Part shown: one piece after another, positions 32,021 through 41,215 of the stretch | How the letters are laid out: each line of letters starts with the position of its first letter | How positions within the stretch are numbered: the stretch's first letter is position 1 | Assembly: GCA_021372335.1 (NCBI GenBank) | Contig: JAJFUR010000007.1 | Coordinates: 1 to 47,133, forward strand | Reading direction: 5' to 3' | Length of the DNA stretch: 47,133 bases | Source of the DNA: Methanobacteriota archaeon | GTDB lineage: Archaea > Thermoplasmatota > Thermoplasmata > Methanomassiliicoccales > UBA472 | Made by a program: the position numbers and the translations under genes | Notes under the pieces: generated by a model | The model's input: only the letters and a program-made list of their open reading frames with translations | What the model was told of the DNA's origin: nothing | Databases searched by the model: none

Positions 32021-32507
32021 TGGCAAGGAATCAGGATGGTATTAGATAACCTTCTCGCCCGGGCAAGGGAGGTCCGATCGGGAAGCGGGGAGGAGCGGTT
32101 GCTGATGTCCGTCGCCCCCGGTCAGCCCTGTGACCTTCCGGATTGCCATTGCTGGAGACCCCTTTTCCCGGACCTGTGCATGGGGACGTGCTATGATGGA
32201 GGACGGCCTTCCGTGTCCGTCGGTCCTCAGTCGGCGCCCATTGGATTGGGAACCGAAGAATTGAAGATGCCCCAAAGAGGTGAGGAAGGCTCGATGACAA
32301 GGCCCGGGAAGGACTGCGCCGTTCCCCTTTGGGGCCATGGGCAGGGCAGAAGGTTCGCATTAGTTAATATAGAGCAGGGCGATAAAATAAATGTCATTGC
32401 TTTACAATGAATTAAAAATAATTTTGTACGCTCAAAATTCTTTTTAAAATTACATATAGTTACGGGTTATGTTTTAATATCAGAAGCGTTTATGCGGGAA
32501 ATTCAAG
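32021..32507. other. Intergenic region: hmgA promoter, uncertain ORF, AT-rich promoter zone
   Basis: The left end carries the hmgA TATA box (32037-32050, minus). A plus-strand open frame of 125 codons at 32036-32410 has a cysteine cluster (CDLPDCHCW and CMGTCYDGG) but codon use unlike the neighbours; I cannot support it as a gene. From about 32380 to 32490 the DNA becomes very AT-rich and contains GTTTTAATATC (32471-32481), probably the promoter of the SpeD-like gene. Confidence 0.35.
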
Positions 32508-32960
32508 GTGAAGTACACCGAGAGGGCGTTACCACAGATGTACACCATGAGTCCGAGGGCGGGCAAGCTTCTGAATGATGAGGAAGCGATGGAGAAGTAT
32601 GTGAAGGAGGACCAATGGGGAATGGCGACCGCAGTGGACCTGAGCCATTGCGACCCGGAGAAGATCCGGAGCAAGGAGGTTATAACCCAGTTCGCCATCG
32701 ACCTTTGCGAATACATCAAGATGAAAAGGTTCGGAGATCCCATAGTCGTCAGGTTCGGCCCCACCCCCAAGGTTGAGGGATATTCACTGGCCCAACTGAT
32801 CGAGACCTCGATGATCTCCGGTCACTTCGCCGAGGACACGAACCGCGCGTTCATAGACATCTTCAGTTGCCGTGAGTATCCCCCGAAGAAGACCGCCGAG
32901 TTTTGCAAGAGATACTTCGGCGCCAAGGAGATGGAGTACTCCGTCACCTTCAGGAACTGA
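32508..32960 (+). CDS. S-adenosylmethionine decarboxylase (SpeD)-like protein with altered cleavage site
   Basis: A 150-residue protein. The core IETS101MISGH106FAEDTNRAFIDIFSC121REY aligns with bacterial/archaeal AdoMetDC (...ES63HISIH68...FTC83): the pyruvoyl-forming Ser, the His five residues later and the Cys fifteen further are at exact spacing. The residue before the Ser is Thr instead of Glu, and the surrounding HTWPE motif is absent. SpeD-fold enzymes self-cleave to make a pyruvoyl cofactor; some relatives decarboxylate amino acids instead of AdoMet. Substrate is thus open. The GTG at 32508 is uncertain; ATG at 32538 is an alternative. An SSAT-like acetyltransferase gene follows after tRNA-Ile, hinting at polyamine metabolism. 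Confidence 0.7.
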   Translation: MKYTERALPQMYTMSPRAGKLLNDEEAMEKYVKEDQWGMATAVDLSHCDPEKIRSKEVITQFAIDLCEYIKMKRFGDPIVVRFGPTPKVEGYSLAQLIETSMISGHFAEDTNRAFIDIFSCREYPPKKTAEFCKRYFGAKEMEYSVTFRN

Positions 32961-33151
32961 ACGCCCGTTTGAACTCTATGACCGAAAATCCTTTAATGCC
33001 CAGCTGCGGCCATGCCGTGGCTGGGCCATGCTTCACCTTATACTTACTTTCGGCGGGGCCTGAACGGCAAGCATCCCCATTAATTCCTCACGCCGACCGG
33101 CCAGGACCATGGAAAGGTTTAAAATTGAACGCCGCATTCGCCCCTTCACTC

Positions 33152-33226
33152 GGGCCCATAGCTTAGCCTGGTTGGAGCGCCCGGCTGATAACCGGGAGGT
33201 CAGGTGTTCGAATCACCTTGGGCCCA
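33152..33226 (+). tRNA. tRNA-Ile(GAU)
   Basis: Acceptor GGGCCCA (33152-33158) pairs with TGGGCCC (33219-33225), discriminator A. The anticodon arm CCCGG-CTGATAA-CCGGG gives anticodon GAT, and the T-arm is AGGTG-TTCGAAT-CACCT. CCA is not directly encoded (the DNA reads TCCA after the discriminator). A TATA box GGTTTAAAATTG lies at 33116-33127. No intron. Confidence 0.95.
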
Positions 33227-33341
33227 TCCATTCACTGGCTTGACCGATCGCGCGTTCGCGTTGACGGCAGCCTTTTCTCCATTTCCCCTTGATAGGCCTA
33301 GTTAATTGTTTTAACGAGCGAAACCCTCACCGCCCGTTCAC

Positions 33342-33854
33342 ATGGTCTCGGATGAGGACATCAAAACGGCCATCCCGGACTTCATCATCCGGTACGCTCA
33401 GCCCAAGGACGTGCCGATGGTCCTGGACTTCATCAGAAGGTTGGCCGAATACGAGAGGCTGTCCGAAGAGGTCGTGGCCACCGAAGAGGTCCTGATGGAC
33501 TTCCTTTTCAATAAACGCCAGGCGGAGGTGATCATCGGCGAGCTGAACGGGAAACCGGTCGCCTTTGCCCTGTTCTTCCACAACTTCCCCACGTTCCTGG
33601 GCAAGGCCAACCTGTACCTGGATGACCTGTTCGTCGACGAATCGTGCCGTGGTCTTGGACTGGGCAAGGTCATGTTCGCCTGTTTGGCCAGGATAGCTGT
33701 GGATAGGGGATGCGAGCGGCTGGACCGGTGGTGCCTGGACTGGAGCGAGCCGAGCATCTCGTTCTACAAGGGCTTGGGAGCCGAGCCGATGTCTGATTGG
33801 ACCGTCTATCGTCTGGACGGCGAGCAGCTGAGGAAGATGGCAGAATCGCGCTGA
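33342..33854 (+). CDS. GNAT acetyltransferase, diamine/polyamine N-acetyltransferase-like
   Basis: A 170-residue GNAT protein. FIIRYAQPKDVPMVLDFIRRLAEYERLSEEV opens the fold. ANLYLDDLFVDESCRGLGLGKVMFACLARIA contains the acetyl-CoA loop (RGLGLGK). LDRWCLDWSEPSISFYKGLGAEPMSDWTVYRL is the characteristic SSAT-type end with the catalytic Tyr. Substrate by similarity is a diamine or thialysine-like amine; direct evidence is lacking. A TATA-like GTTAATTGTTTTAAC (33300-33314) precedes a near-leaderless ATG. Confidence 0.8.
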   Translation: MVSDEDIKTAIPDFIIRYAQPKDVPMVLDFIRRLAEYERLSEEVVATEEVLMDFLFNKRQAEVIIGELNGKPVAFALFFHNFPTFLGKANLYLDDLFVDESCRGLGLGKVMFACLARIAVDRGCERLDRWCLDWSEPSISFYKGLGAEPMSDWTVYRLDGEQLRKMAESR

Positions 33855-33948
33855 GATGCGCTCATCGACCGGGACGCGAAACACGGGCGACGGAGACTCC
33901 CGAGGAAAAAGGTCATTCTTACTAACACGTATATGCAACGGGATCTGC

Positions 33949-34257
33949 ATGCTCAAATGCTCCAAGTGCGGCGCCGAGCTTGATGACGAGAGTGGCGGAC
34001 CTTTGGCCTCCATGTCCGGCTCCTTCCTGGGAGACGAGTGGACCGAGTCCTACTTCTTCTGCCCAGACTGCGGCACATACACCTTGGAAATCATCCACGA
34101 TTGTTTCCTGGACCAGGAGACCTCCTCGGTTCAGGGGCCGATAACCAAGGAGAAGGGGGACGCCCTGGTGGAACTGATCCGCAGATGCCCTGAACCATGG
34201 GACAAGAAATGCCGATGCCCGGCGCACCTGGAATATTTCCAGGGACAGCTGGATTGA
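33949..34257 (+). CDS. Zinc-ribbon hypothetical protein
   Basis: A 102-residue protein. MLKCSKCGAELDD and YFFCPDCGTYTLEII form two CxxC knuckles of one zinc ribbon; RRCPEPWDKKCRCPAHLEYF at the end adds three further cysteines. The ATG at 33949 follows the TATA-like ACGTATATGC (33928-33937) and begins at the first knuckle. No function assigned. Confidence 0.7.
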   Translation: MLKCSKCGAELDDESGGPLASMSGSFLGDEWTESYFFCPDCGTYTLEIIHDCFLDQETSSVQGPITKEKGDALVELIRRCPEPWDKKCRCPAHLEYFQGQLD

Positions 34258-34261
34258 GCGT

Positions 34262-35281
34262 TCATTTAGGTAGCTGCGGCAGGCCGTTCATCCAGGCGGT
34301 GAGCTCGCCGAACATTTCCGTGAAGTACTTGTCCTCTTGCACCAGCAGTTTGGCGTATTCGGCTATGGTCGCGTCATCCAACTCCTCGGTCAGGCGGGGC
34401 AGCCCGAACTCGTATACGTCGACCATCTCCGGGCCCTTGTCGAACACGCGGTCGTTGAGCAGCGGCCCGATCTCCCCGACCTTCTGGGCCATCTGCCCGT
34501 AGAGCTGCTGGCGCATCTCGGAGATCATGCCCATCATCTGCCCCTTGGCCTCCGGCGTCCGCTCCTCGATTTCCCTGGCCACCTGTTCCGCGGCCTCTTC
34601 GCCTTCGAAAGCCTCGGTCATACCCTCGGCCATGGCCCCGGCGACATCCATCATCGTCTGGGCGAAGCCGTCCACGAGGGTGACCATCATGATGATCCCG
34701 GTGTTGGCCATGACGTTCATTATCCGGCGGGAGCGCCCTGGGTCCTCGGCGACGTCCATGTCGACGTCGTCGGCGGGGAGCGGGAACTGCTCAGAAGGAC
34801 CGGCGGAGAACATAGCCGCCTGGTCCAGCGCCCTCTTGTAGGACCAGATGACCGCTATCAAGGAGTTCTTCACCCTGGTGTAGGCACCCTGAAGAAGATT
34901 GGGATCGAACTCCTTCACGTAGATCCTGAGATGTACCTCCCAGGCGTCCGGGTCGCCCTCGTCCTCGCCAATGACGATGAAGTCCACCCCTTTGTCCAGC
35001 AGCACCAGCTTGAGGTCCCAGATGAATCGCTTGAACCCCTCGCCCAAAGCTCGTTTCAATAGCTGGCGGTCCTCCTGGGGGACCTTGACCTGGCCGACCA
35101 CCAGTAGATAAGGCTGTTCCTTGCGCTGATGGATGAACTGCACGCTCGGGAAGGTGTCCCTTTCCGTCACCTCGAGAATGAAATCGTTCCCCGTCCCCTC
35201 GATCGGACCGACCTGGTACCCGGTGCGGTCCGCCCACTGCTTCAGATGTTGAAGCGCCTGGTCCTGGTTGGCGGATGGCAT
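34262..35281 (-). CDS. DUF2299-like amino-terminal domain with hydrophobic carboxy-terminal part
   Basis: A 339-residue protein. Residues 1-150 resemble DUF2299 of archaea: ALQHLKQWADRTGYQVGPIE, DFILEVTERDTFPSVQFIHQR, LVLLDKGVDFIVIGEDEGDP. Residues 175-230 include IMNVMANTGIIMMVTLVDGF, too weak for a sure membrane segment, followed by an acidic helical region (AMAEGMTEAFEGEEAAEQVA). The ATG at 35281 follows the TATA-like CTTTATTAATCC near 35329-35340. Function unknown; it lies downstream of citrate synthase on the same strand, separated by a promoter. Confidence 0.65.
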   Translation of the reverse strand: MPSANQDQALQHLKQWADRTGYQVGPIEGTGNDFILEVTERDTFPSVQFIHQRKEQPYLLVVGQVKVPQEDRQLLKRALGEGFKRFIWDLKLVLLDKGVDFIVIGEDEGDPDAWEVHLRIYVKEFDPNLLQGAYTRVKNSLIAVIWSYKRALDQAAMFSAGPSEQFPLPADDVDMDVAEDPGRSRRIMNVMANTGIIMMVTLVDGFAQTMMDVAGAMAEGMTEAFEGEEAAEQVAREIEERTPEAKGQMMGMISEMRQQLYGQMAQKVGEIGPLLNDRVFDKGPEMVDVYEFGLPRLTEELDDATIAEYAKLLVQEDKYFTEMFGELTAWMNGLPQLPK

Positions 35282-35376
35282 GGCATCGACCTCGACCAAA
35301 GAATGGTCATTATCGATTCCATTTACGGATTAATAAAGGGGTTGCCCTGACCCTTCGGTTCACCCGGGGGCGGAAC

Positions 35377-36507
35377 TCACCTTCTATCGATTGGCACGAA
35401 GGGCCTGCCGAACTCCCCAGTATACTTCGATGCGGGGCGGAGCAGCACCGCGTCCTCGTATTGCTCCATGATATGGGCAACCCATCCCACGATCCTGCTG
35501 GAGGCGAAGAAGGGGGTGAAGTACTCCTTCGGTACGCCGATCGCGTCCATGGCCACGGCGGAATAGAAGTCCAGGTTGGGATAGATCCGCTTGCGGGCAT
35601 GGACTATACCCTCTATTCTGAGGCACTTGTCGTATAGCTCCCTGGTCCTATCCCTGTCGCATAGATTCTGCACTATGCTTCGCAGATGTTTGGTGCGGGG
35701 GTCCTCGACCTTGTACACCCTGTGCCCGAACCCCATTATCTTCTTGCCATTGTCCAATAGGCCCTCGATATACTCCTCGATCCCCTCCGGACCGATATCG
35801 TCCAGCATCTCCATGACCTTCTGGCTGGCTCCGCCGTGGAGGGGGCCCCTCAGGGTTCCGATGGCGGTGGTGACCGCCGAGTACATGTCCGAACGGGTGC
35901 TTGCGGTGACCCTCGCGGCGAAGGTGGAGGCGTTGAAGCCATGGTCCGCATGCAGGACCATGATCCGATGCATGACATCGGCCTCATCCCTTTCCGGAAC
36001 GCTTCCCTTGAACATGTACAGGAAGTTCTGGGCGAAACTGAGATCGTCCCTGGGCTCGAGAACGTCCTTCCCCTGCCGGGATCGATGAATGGTGGCAACG
36101 ATAGTCGGTACCTGGGCTATGAGCCTGGTGGCCTTGCGGAGGTTGGCCTCCTGTGAGAGATCGAGCGCCTCCCGGTCATGTTCCCCCAGGCGGGAGACCC
36201 CGGTGCGCAGGATGTCCATCGGATGTGCGGCCGCAGGGCTGCGCTTGATGCCCTCCTCCACCTCATCGGGGAGATGCATATGGCCGATGAGCTCGGAGTT
36301 GAACCGGTCCAGCTCTGCCCTGTTTGGCAATCTTTTGTGAACGAGCAGGTATGCAACCTCGGCATACACCACCCGGCCCACTAGGTCGTCGATGTCATAC
36401 CCGAGATAGTACAGGTGCCCGTTGGGGTCCACGAAGCTGATCCTTGTCTCCGCGGCGGCCACATCCCTCAATCCCCGTATCACATCTCTCATGTCGTTCT
36501 CGGTCAT
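35377..36507 (-). CDS. gltA: Citrate synthase
   Basis: A 376-residue type I (archaeal/Gram-positive length) citrate synthase. Catalytic residues are the His in GPLHGGASQKVMEML, the His in IMGFGHRVYKVEDPR and the Asp in YPNLDFYSAVAMDAIG; RIVGWVAHIMEQYED is the CoA-binding region. It condenses oxaloacetate and acetyl-CoA. A 2-methylcitrate synthase with the same motifs cannot be excluded. TATA-like GATGTTTTAAAGGC at about 36577-36590. Confidence 0.92.
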   Translation of the reverse strand: MTENDMRDVIRGLRDVAAAETRISFVDPNGHLYYLGYDIDDLVGRVVYAEVAYLLVHKRLPNRAELDRFNSELIGHMHLPDEVEEGIKRSPAAAHPMDILRTGVSRLGEHDREALDLSQEANLRKATRLIAQVPTIVATIHRSRQGKDVLEPRDDLSFAQNFLYMFKGSVPERDEADVMHRIMVLHADHGFNASTFAARVTASTRSDMYSAVTTAIGTLRGPLHGGASQKVMEMLDDIGPEGIEEYIEGLLDNGKKIMGFGHRVYKVEDPRTKHLRSIVQNLCDRDRTRELYDKCLRIEGIVHARKRIYPNLDFYSAVAMDAIGVPKEYFTPFFASSRIVGWVAHIMEQYEDAVLLRPASKYTGEFGRPFVPIDRR

Positions 36508-36994
36508 TATGAACCATCTATCCGGACCCTACGATCCCAGGTGCCGCGGATGGGAAGGATCGCAGGCTCGCTACGGTTGCCTTTAAAACATCATCTCATA
36601 AAACCCTTTTTATCATCGTCCAGCCCCATAGTTCGACAGGTCGATACGGTTGATGAGCTGGTCTGAGGCCGCTTCATGCGGGCTGTTCGGATACCCCTCT
36701 CCCATGAATCGGCTGATCCGTGGCCATTTTCCTTCGTCCAGGCTGAAAGAGGGTTGCGGTTCCCCGCCGCCATGCCGTGCAGCCCGACATGCGGGGTCAC
36801 CGCCACCTTTGCCGCTGAGAGCATGGCGATACCGACACTAACGACCCCTGGACTAGGCAGGATCGCTGTCCCGTACGATGCCCGGTGCATCGATGGTGCC
36901 CTGTGAGCTGCGGTCCGCTTAGCCAGTGCCCAAAGGCTGGCCGTGAGCGGACGCATGGAATATCTATTAATATCGATAGCCTTCATCCAGCCCT
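36508..36994. other. Intergenic region with two divergent promoters
   Basis: The left side carries the citrate synthase promoter (about 36577-36590, minus), and the right side the MFS promoter AATATCTATTAATATCG (36959-36975, plus). Between them about 360 bp of GC-rich DNA has short open frames on both strands but no homology that I recognise, no tRNA and no strong hairpin. Confidence 0.5.
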
Positions 36995-38182
36995 GTGGCT
37001 TCCCGCGATAGGACGTCTGGTCGCTTTCTCCTGGTCCTCGGGACCATAGCCGCACTCGCCATCGCGTCCTCGACCATGGCCAAGAACCCCGCCCTGCCGC
37101 TGCTCGCGCTGCACATCGGAGCGGACGACGCTCAGATAGGGCTCATCTCCGCGGTAAGCCCGATCCCGGGCATCCTGATCAGCGGGATCGCGGGCGCGTA
37201 CTCGGACAAACATGGAAGGGCGAGGGTCATCACCCTCTCCCTCCTCATATTCGCATCGGCGCCATTTCTTTACCTTTTCATAACGAACGTCTGGCAATTG
37301 GCCCTGGTCCGGTTCTACCATGGCTTTGCGACCGCGATGTTCATGCCCGTGGCAACCGCCGCAGTGGCGGACCGCTTCGCCCCCGCCAAGAGAGGCGAGG
37401 CATTAGGAACGTTCTCCTCATTCTCCATGGTCGGAAGGTTCTCAGCCCCTTTCCTCGGAGGTGCGTTGCTCTACTACACGACCTTCTCCTCCCTATACCT
37501 GACCATAGGCGTGTCCGCGGCGATCGCCCTCGCCCTTTCGTTTATCGTCCCATGGGATGAGGGTGGGACGGGCGTACAGGCGAAGAAGTTCGAGGGGACG
37601 ATGGTGGCCGCCCTCAGGAACGTGCTCGAGGAGCGCCGGATAATGCTCACATCCTCGATGGAGGCCGTCCAATACTTTGCCATGGGCGCCTTCGAGACGT
37701 TCCTGCCGGTCTATATGGACCAGGAACTCGGCCTCACCGCGCTCGAGATCGGGACCGTTATGGGGCTCCAGGTGGTGGCAATGCTGTTGGCGAAGCCATT
37801 CTTGGGGCGACTGTCCGACAGGTGGGGAAGGGTCCCCTTCATCGTCACTGGCCTCATGCTCGGAGCGATCACCATAGTCCTCATGCCGTGGACGGACGAT
37901 GGCGTGGTACTCTCCATGCTCTCGATCGGATTCGGCCTTACTGTGGCAACGGTCACGGCTTCGACCTCCGCCTTGGTGACCGAGATCGCCGGGACGTCGG
38001 CCCACGGGTCCTCGATCGGGGTCCTGAGCTCCATCATGGACGTTGGGCACTCGATCGGCCCGTTCATGACAGGCATTGTGGTGGGAACGTTTTCGTTCAC
38101 GGCCGGCTTCGGCCTGGCGGGGGCGTTGCTGACAATGGGCGCCATCGTCTTCGCCGTCGGGATGCGCGGACATCGCAAATGA
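36995..38182 (+). CDS. Major facilitator superfamily transporter
   Basis: A 395-residue, 12-helix MFS protein starting at GTG about 25 bp after a TATA box. The loop after helix 2, GAYSDKHGRARVITLS, and its repeat in the second half, GRLSDRWGRVPFIVTG, are the MFS GxxxDRxGR motif. The region VRFYHGFATAMFMPVATAAVADRF resembles drug:proton antiporters. Substrate is unknown. Confidence 0.9.
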   Translation: MASRDRTSGRFLLVLGTIAALAIASSTMAKNPALPLLALHIGADDAQIGLISAVSPIPGILISGIAGAYSDKHGRARVITLSLLIFASAPFLYLFITNVWQLALVRFYHGFATAMFMPVATAAVADRFAPAKRGEALGTFSSFSMVGRFSAPFLGGALLYYTTFSSLYLTIGVSAAIALALSFIVPWDEGGTGVQAKKFEGTMVAALRNVLEERRIMLTSSMEAVQYFAMGAFETFLPVYMDQELGLTALEIGTVMGLQVVAMLLAKPFLGRLSDRWGRVPFIVTGLMLGAITIVLMPWTDDGVVLSMLSIGFGLTVATVTASTSALVTEIAGTSAHGSSIGVLSSIMDVGHSIGPFMTGIVVGTFSFTAGFGLAGALLTMGAIVFAVGMRGHRK

Positions 38183-38626
38183 CCTTCAAGGGGGAGAAGG
38201 AAGCCGTACCCCGCTCTTTCCTTTGGATCGTTTCGCCCCGTCCAACGAGGTTGGGGTGAGGGGACCGGGACCACCTCTCCCTATCTTAAGGCCGATGTCG
38301 TGGTCTCCGGGGAACGGAAGCGATCGAGATGGTGGGTGAGTGGTACCTTCGCCTCTATCGCCCTCACTGCTTCTCAGAGCATCGTCCATCGGTGCCGGGG
38401 GGCGTGAACGGCCCCCACGCTGCCCGGTCGGATACGCGGGGCAAAGGCCCTGGATTTCAATGGCCTCCCTTCAAACGGGCATCCGCTGTCAAATGGGAGG
38501 CTGGGAAGGGGGATGATATCCGTCCTCCCCTTTCCATCGTGCTGATCCTAGATGAGCGACGGTGACATTGGGCGTTAACGGGTAGGTGGCGCTTTGAGGC
38601 CATCAGGGATATGGCAACCCGATGGC
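38183..38626. other. Intergenic region without recognised content
   Basis: Some 440 bp of GC-rich DNA between convergent genes. A 78-codon open frame at 38329-38565 has no recognisable protein character. A palindromic CCGGGGGGCG...GGCCCCC at about 38395-38416 is the only visible hairpin-like element. No tRNA or promoter pattern was found. Confidence 0.4.
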
Positions 38627-39010
38627 TCATATGGTCTCGTACGGCAGGCTCTCATGGTCGATGCCCCTCTCCTCCCTTTCGACCTTGGCCAAGGCCCCCT
38701 CGTCCATGGAGCGCTTCAGCACGCAGACCGTGCGTTGAAGAGCGACGATATCATCCAGCATGGACTGGGCGACCCAAACGGCGGAAAGGAGTTCCTCGAA
38801 CCCCCTCCTTTGGGCCACGCCCTCTATCTCGTGCAGGACCGCCTTGTTGTAGAGCGTGTTGCGGTTGACCCTTCCCAGCGCCGAGACCTCGTCCATCTGC
38901 CTCTCGTACTCGTTGAGCTGATCGGAATAGATCCTCTGTAGAACCTTGAGGGCCACGACCTTGTCGGCGGCCTCGTTTGCAGCTGCTGTATCCTTCTCCT
39001 TCCCTTCCAC
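38627..39010 (-). CDS. Hypothetical helical protein
   Basis: A 127-residue protein, predicted fully helical: KVVALKVLQRIYSDQLNEYERQMDEV, NTLYNKAVLHEIEGVAQRRGFEELLSAVWVAQSMLDDIVALQ, SMDEGALAKVEREERGID. One cysteine, no membrane segment, no known family. Codon use is like its neighbours. It is divergent from the aminotransferase gene. Confidence 0.6.
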   Translation of the reverse strand: MEGKEKDTAAANEAADKVVALKVLQRIYSDQLNEYERQMDEVSALGRVNRNTLYNKAVLHEIEGVAQRRGFEELLSAVWVAQSMLDDIVALQRTVCVLKRSMDEGALAKVEREERGIDHESLPYETI

Positions 39011-39147
39011 GTGATCACCCCGGGGCGAAGCGCTTTGCTAGCGCGCAATGGGGCCAACATCGTTCAACGTCATTAGCCTTTCCTGGACTGGGCGGACGGA
39101 ATCGGATATGGTTATAGCTTCCTTGGTGACTATTCGTCCCTGATACA

Positions 39148-40305
39148 ATGCCCATCGATTTCAGCAAGCGGTCCCAGCTCATCGTCCAGTCCGAGATCAG
39201 GAACATGACTTTGGAGTGTAACCGTATCGGAGGGATCAACCTTGCCCAAGGAGTGTGCGACACCGATACGCCGAGGGAGGTGGTGGAAGGGGCCTACCAG
39301 GCAGCGGTGGACGGGGTGAACGCCTACACCCGGTACGATGGGCTGCCGGTCCTCAGGACTGCCATCGCCAAGAAGTTCAAGGAGTTTAACGGCATCGATA
39401 TCGATCCTGAGGGAGAGGTCGTCTGCTCCGCCGGAGCCACGGGGGCCTTCTACAGCGCCTGCATGGCCTTGCTGAACGAGGGCGATGAGGTGCTCGTCCT
39501 AGAGCCCTACTACGGCTATCATGTGAATACCCTCTTGGCCATGGGTGCCGTCCCCCGCTTCGTGAGCATGCACCCTCCGGAATGGAGGCTTGACCTGGAG
39601 GCGGTCGCGGCCGCCATAGGGCCGCGCACCAGGGCCTTGGTCGTGAACACTCCTGCGAACCCATCCGGGAAGGTCTTTTCCCGGGAGGAACTCAGGGGGC
39701 TGGTGGACCTGGCGGTGGACCATGACCTCCTCATCCTCTCCGACGAGATATACGAGTACTTCGTCTATGACGGCCAAAGACACGTTTCCCCGATGGCCTT
39801 CCCCGAGGCCAGGGACAGGACGGTCGTCATCTCCGGGTATTCCAAGACGTTCAGCATCACCGGCTGGCGCGTCGGGTATGCTGTGTGCGAGCGAAGATTG
39901 GCCCGAATGATCGGTTATGTGAACGACCTCGTATACGTCTGCGCCCCGGCCCCCCTGCAGGTCGGTGTGGCCAAGGGCATCGCCCTTCTTCCCGGCGAGT
40001 TCTACCGCAGGCTCTGCCTGCAGTATGAGACGAAAAGGGATATGATGGTGAGCGGGCTGAGGGAGGGGGGCCTCCGCCCCCACGTGCCTCAGGGCGCGTA
40101 TTACATATTGGCGGACGTAAGCTCCGTGCCCGGTGGGAACGCCAAGGAGAGGGCGCTCCACATCCTGAGGGAGTGCGGTGTGGCCGGCGTCCCCGGTTCG
40201 GCCTTCTATCATCAAGGGGGAGAGGACACGGTCAGGTTCTGCTTTGCGAAGAGGGACGACGTGCTGAGGACGGCGTGCGATCGGCTCTCACTCCTCAGAT
40301 GGTGA
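39148..40305 (+). CDS. Pyridoxal-phosphate aminotransferase, class I/II
   Basis: A 385-residue fold-type I aminotransferase. GINLAQGVCDTDTP, VNAYTRYDGLPVLRTAIAKK, CSAGATGAFYSACMALLN, VVNTPANPSGKVFSREEL, LSDEIYEYFVYDG and the PLP lysine in VISGYSKTFSITGWRVGY are in order; the terminal Arg is in DTVRFCFAKRDD. It resembles aspartate/kynurenine-type aminotransferases; the amino donor is not certain. TATA-like ATGGTTATAGC at 39106-39116. The last 18 bases overlap the convergent CDF gene. Confidence 0.9.
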   Translation: MPIDFSKRSQLIVQSEIRNMTLECNRIGGINLAQGVCDTDTPREVVEGAYQAAVDGVNAYTRYDGLPVLRTAIAKKFKEFNGIDIDPEGEVVCSAGATGAFYSACMALLNEGDEVLVLEPYYGYHVNTLLAMGAVPRFVSMHPPEWRLDLEAVAAAIGPRTRALVVNTPANPSGKVFSREELRGLVDLAVDHDLLILSDEIYEYFVYDGQRHVSPMAFPEARDRTVVISGYSKTFSITGWRVGYAVCERRLARMIGYVNDLVYVCAPAPLQVGVAKGIALLPGEFYRRLCLQYETKRDMMVSGLREGGLRPHVPQGAYYILADVSSVPGGNAKERALHILRECGVAGVPGSAFYHQGGEDTVRFCFAKRDDVLRTACDRLSLLRW

Positions 40306-41175
40306 GCCGACCAGTTCCTTCTCCGTCTCCACATGGATAAGGACGATTATCCCGGGGACCTTGGCACGCAGCGCCTCCTCCAATCTCTCCGTCAGCTCGT
40401 GCGCCTCGGCCATCGTGCTCTTCGCGGGTACGCAGATATGCATCTCGGCGTAGACGTTGCCCCCCACCCTGCGGGTCTTCAGGTCGTGGAACTGCAGGAA
40501 GCCCCCCTGCTCCTTGAGCACCGATTCGATCAGCGCCTCCGACTCAGGGCACCGTTGGTCCATCAGGTCGGACAGCGTCTTGGTCAGGACCGAATAGGCC
40601 ATGCGTATCAGGAGCACCGCCACGATCAGAGCCAGGATGGGGTCCAATATGTACCAGCCGGTGAGTTCGGCCAGGGAAAGCCCGATGACTATGCCGACCG
40701 AGGAGATGACGTCGGACAGAAGGTGCTTCGCGTCCCCCTCCAGAGCGATCGAGCCGCTGATGCGGGAGGTCCGCATGAGCAGGTAGGACATCCCTCCGTT
40801 CATGGCTGTGGCCACCAGGGACACTAGTAGAGCAAGGCCTATGGAGGTAAAGGGTTGAGGATCGAAAAGGCGCATGAGGCTTGCCATGATTATGAGGATG
40901 GCCGCGATCACGATGAGCATCCCCTCCACCATGCTGGAGATGTTCTCCGCGCGCTGATGGCCGTACTTGTGGTCCGCATCGGCGGGCATCGATGCCACCT
41001 TTATCGAGGCCGTCATCATCACGGAGGCCGCGATGTTGACGATCGATTCCAGCGCATCCGACAGCAGGGCGACCGAGCCCGATATGGCGTAGGCCGTCAG
41101 CTTGATCAAGAAGATGAGCAGCCCTACGACCACGGCCAATCTGGCGACCTGCCTCTTTTGCACGTCATAGGGCAA
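40288..41175 (-). CDS. Cation diffusion facilitator (CDF) metal transporter
   Basis: A 295-residue transporter with six membrane helices and a cytoplasmic ferredoxin-like tail. Helix 2 has SVALLSDALESIVNIAASV (metal-site Asp), followed by ADHKYGHQRAENISSMVEG, the usual CDF HxxxGxxR(A/K)E loop. Helix 5 has GDAKHLLSDVISSVGIVIG (second site H..D). The tail contains HDLKTRRVGGNVYAEMHICVP. Probable exporter of Fe, Zn or Mn; selectivity is not readable with confidence. Confidence 0.93.
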   Translation of the reverse strand: MPYDVQKRQVARLAVVVGLLIFLIKLTAYAISGSVALLSDALESIVNIAASVMMTASIKVASMPADADHKYGHQRAENISSMVEGMLIVIAAILIIMASLMRLFDPQPFTSIGLALLVSLVATAMNGGMSYLLMRTSRISGSIALEGDAKHLLSDVISSVGIVIGLSLAELTGWYILDPILALIVAVLLIRMAYSVLTKTLSDLMDQRCPESEALIESVLKEQGGFLQFHDLKTRRVGGNVYAEMHICVPAKSTMAEAHELTERLEEALRAKVPGIIVLIHVETEKELVGSPSEE

Positions 41176-41215
41176 AGCGAAGGGCCGATAAACCCTTTTT
41201 CATGTAGAGCGGGGG

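Noticed and set aside
32036-32410. 125-codon ORF with a cysteine cluster (CDLPDCHCW, CMGTCYDGG)
   Set aside because: Codon use and composition differ from neighbouring genes, there is no recognisable domain, and the AT-rich downstream end looks like promoter DNA.
36591-37055. Minus-strand ORF of 154 codons upstream of citrate synthase
   Set aside because: It spans the MFS promoter and start, has no conserved motif and would need an improbable promoter; judged non-coding.
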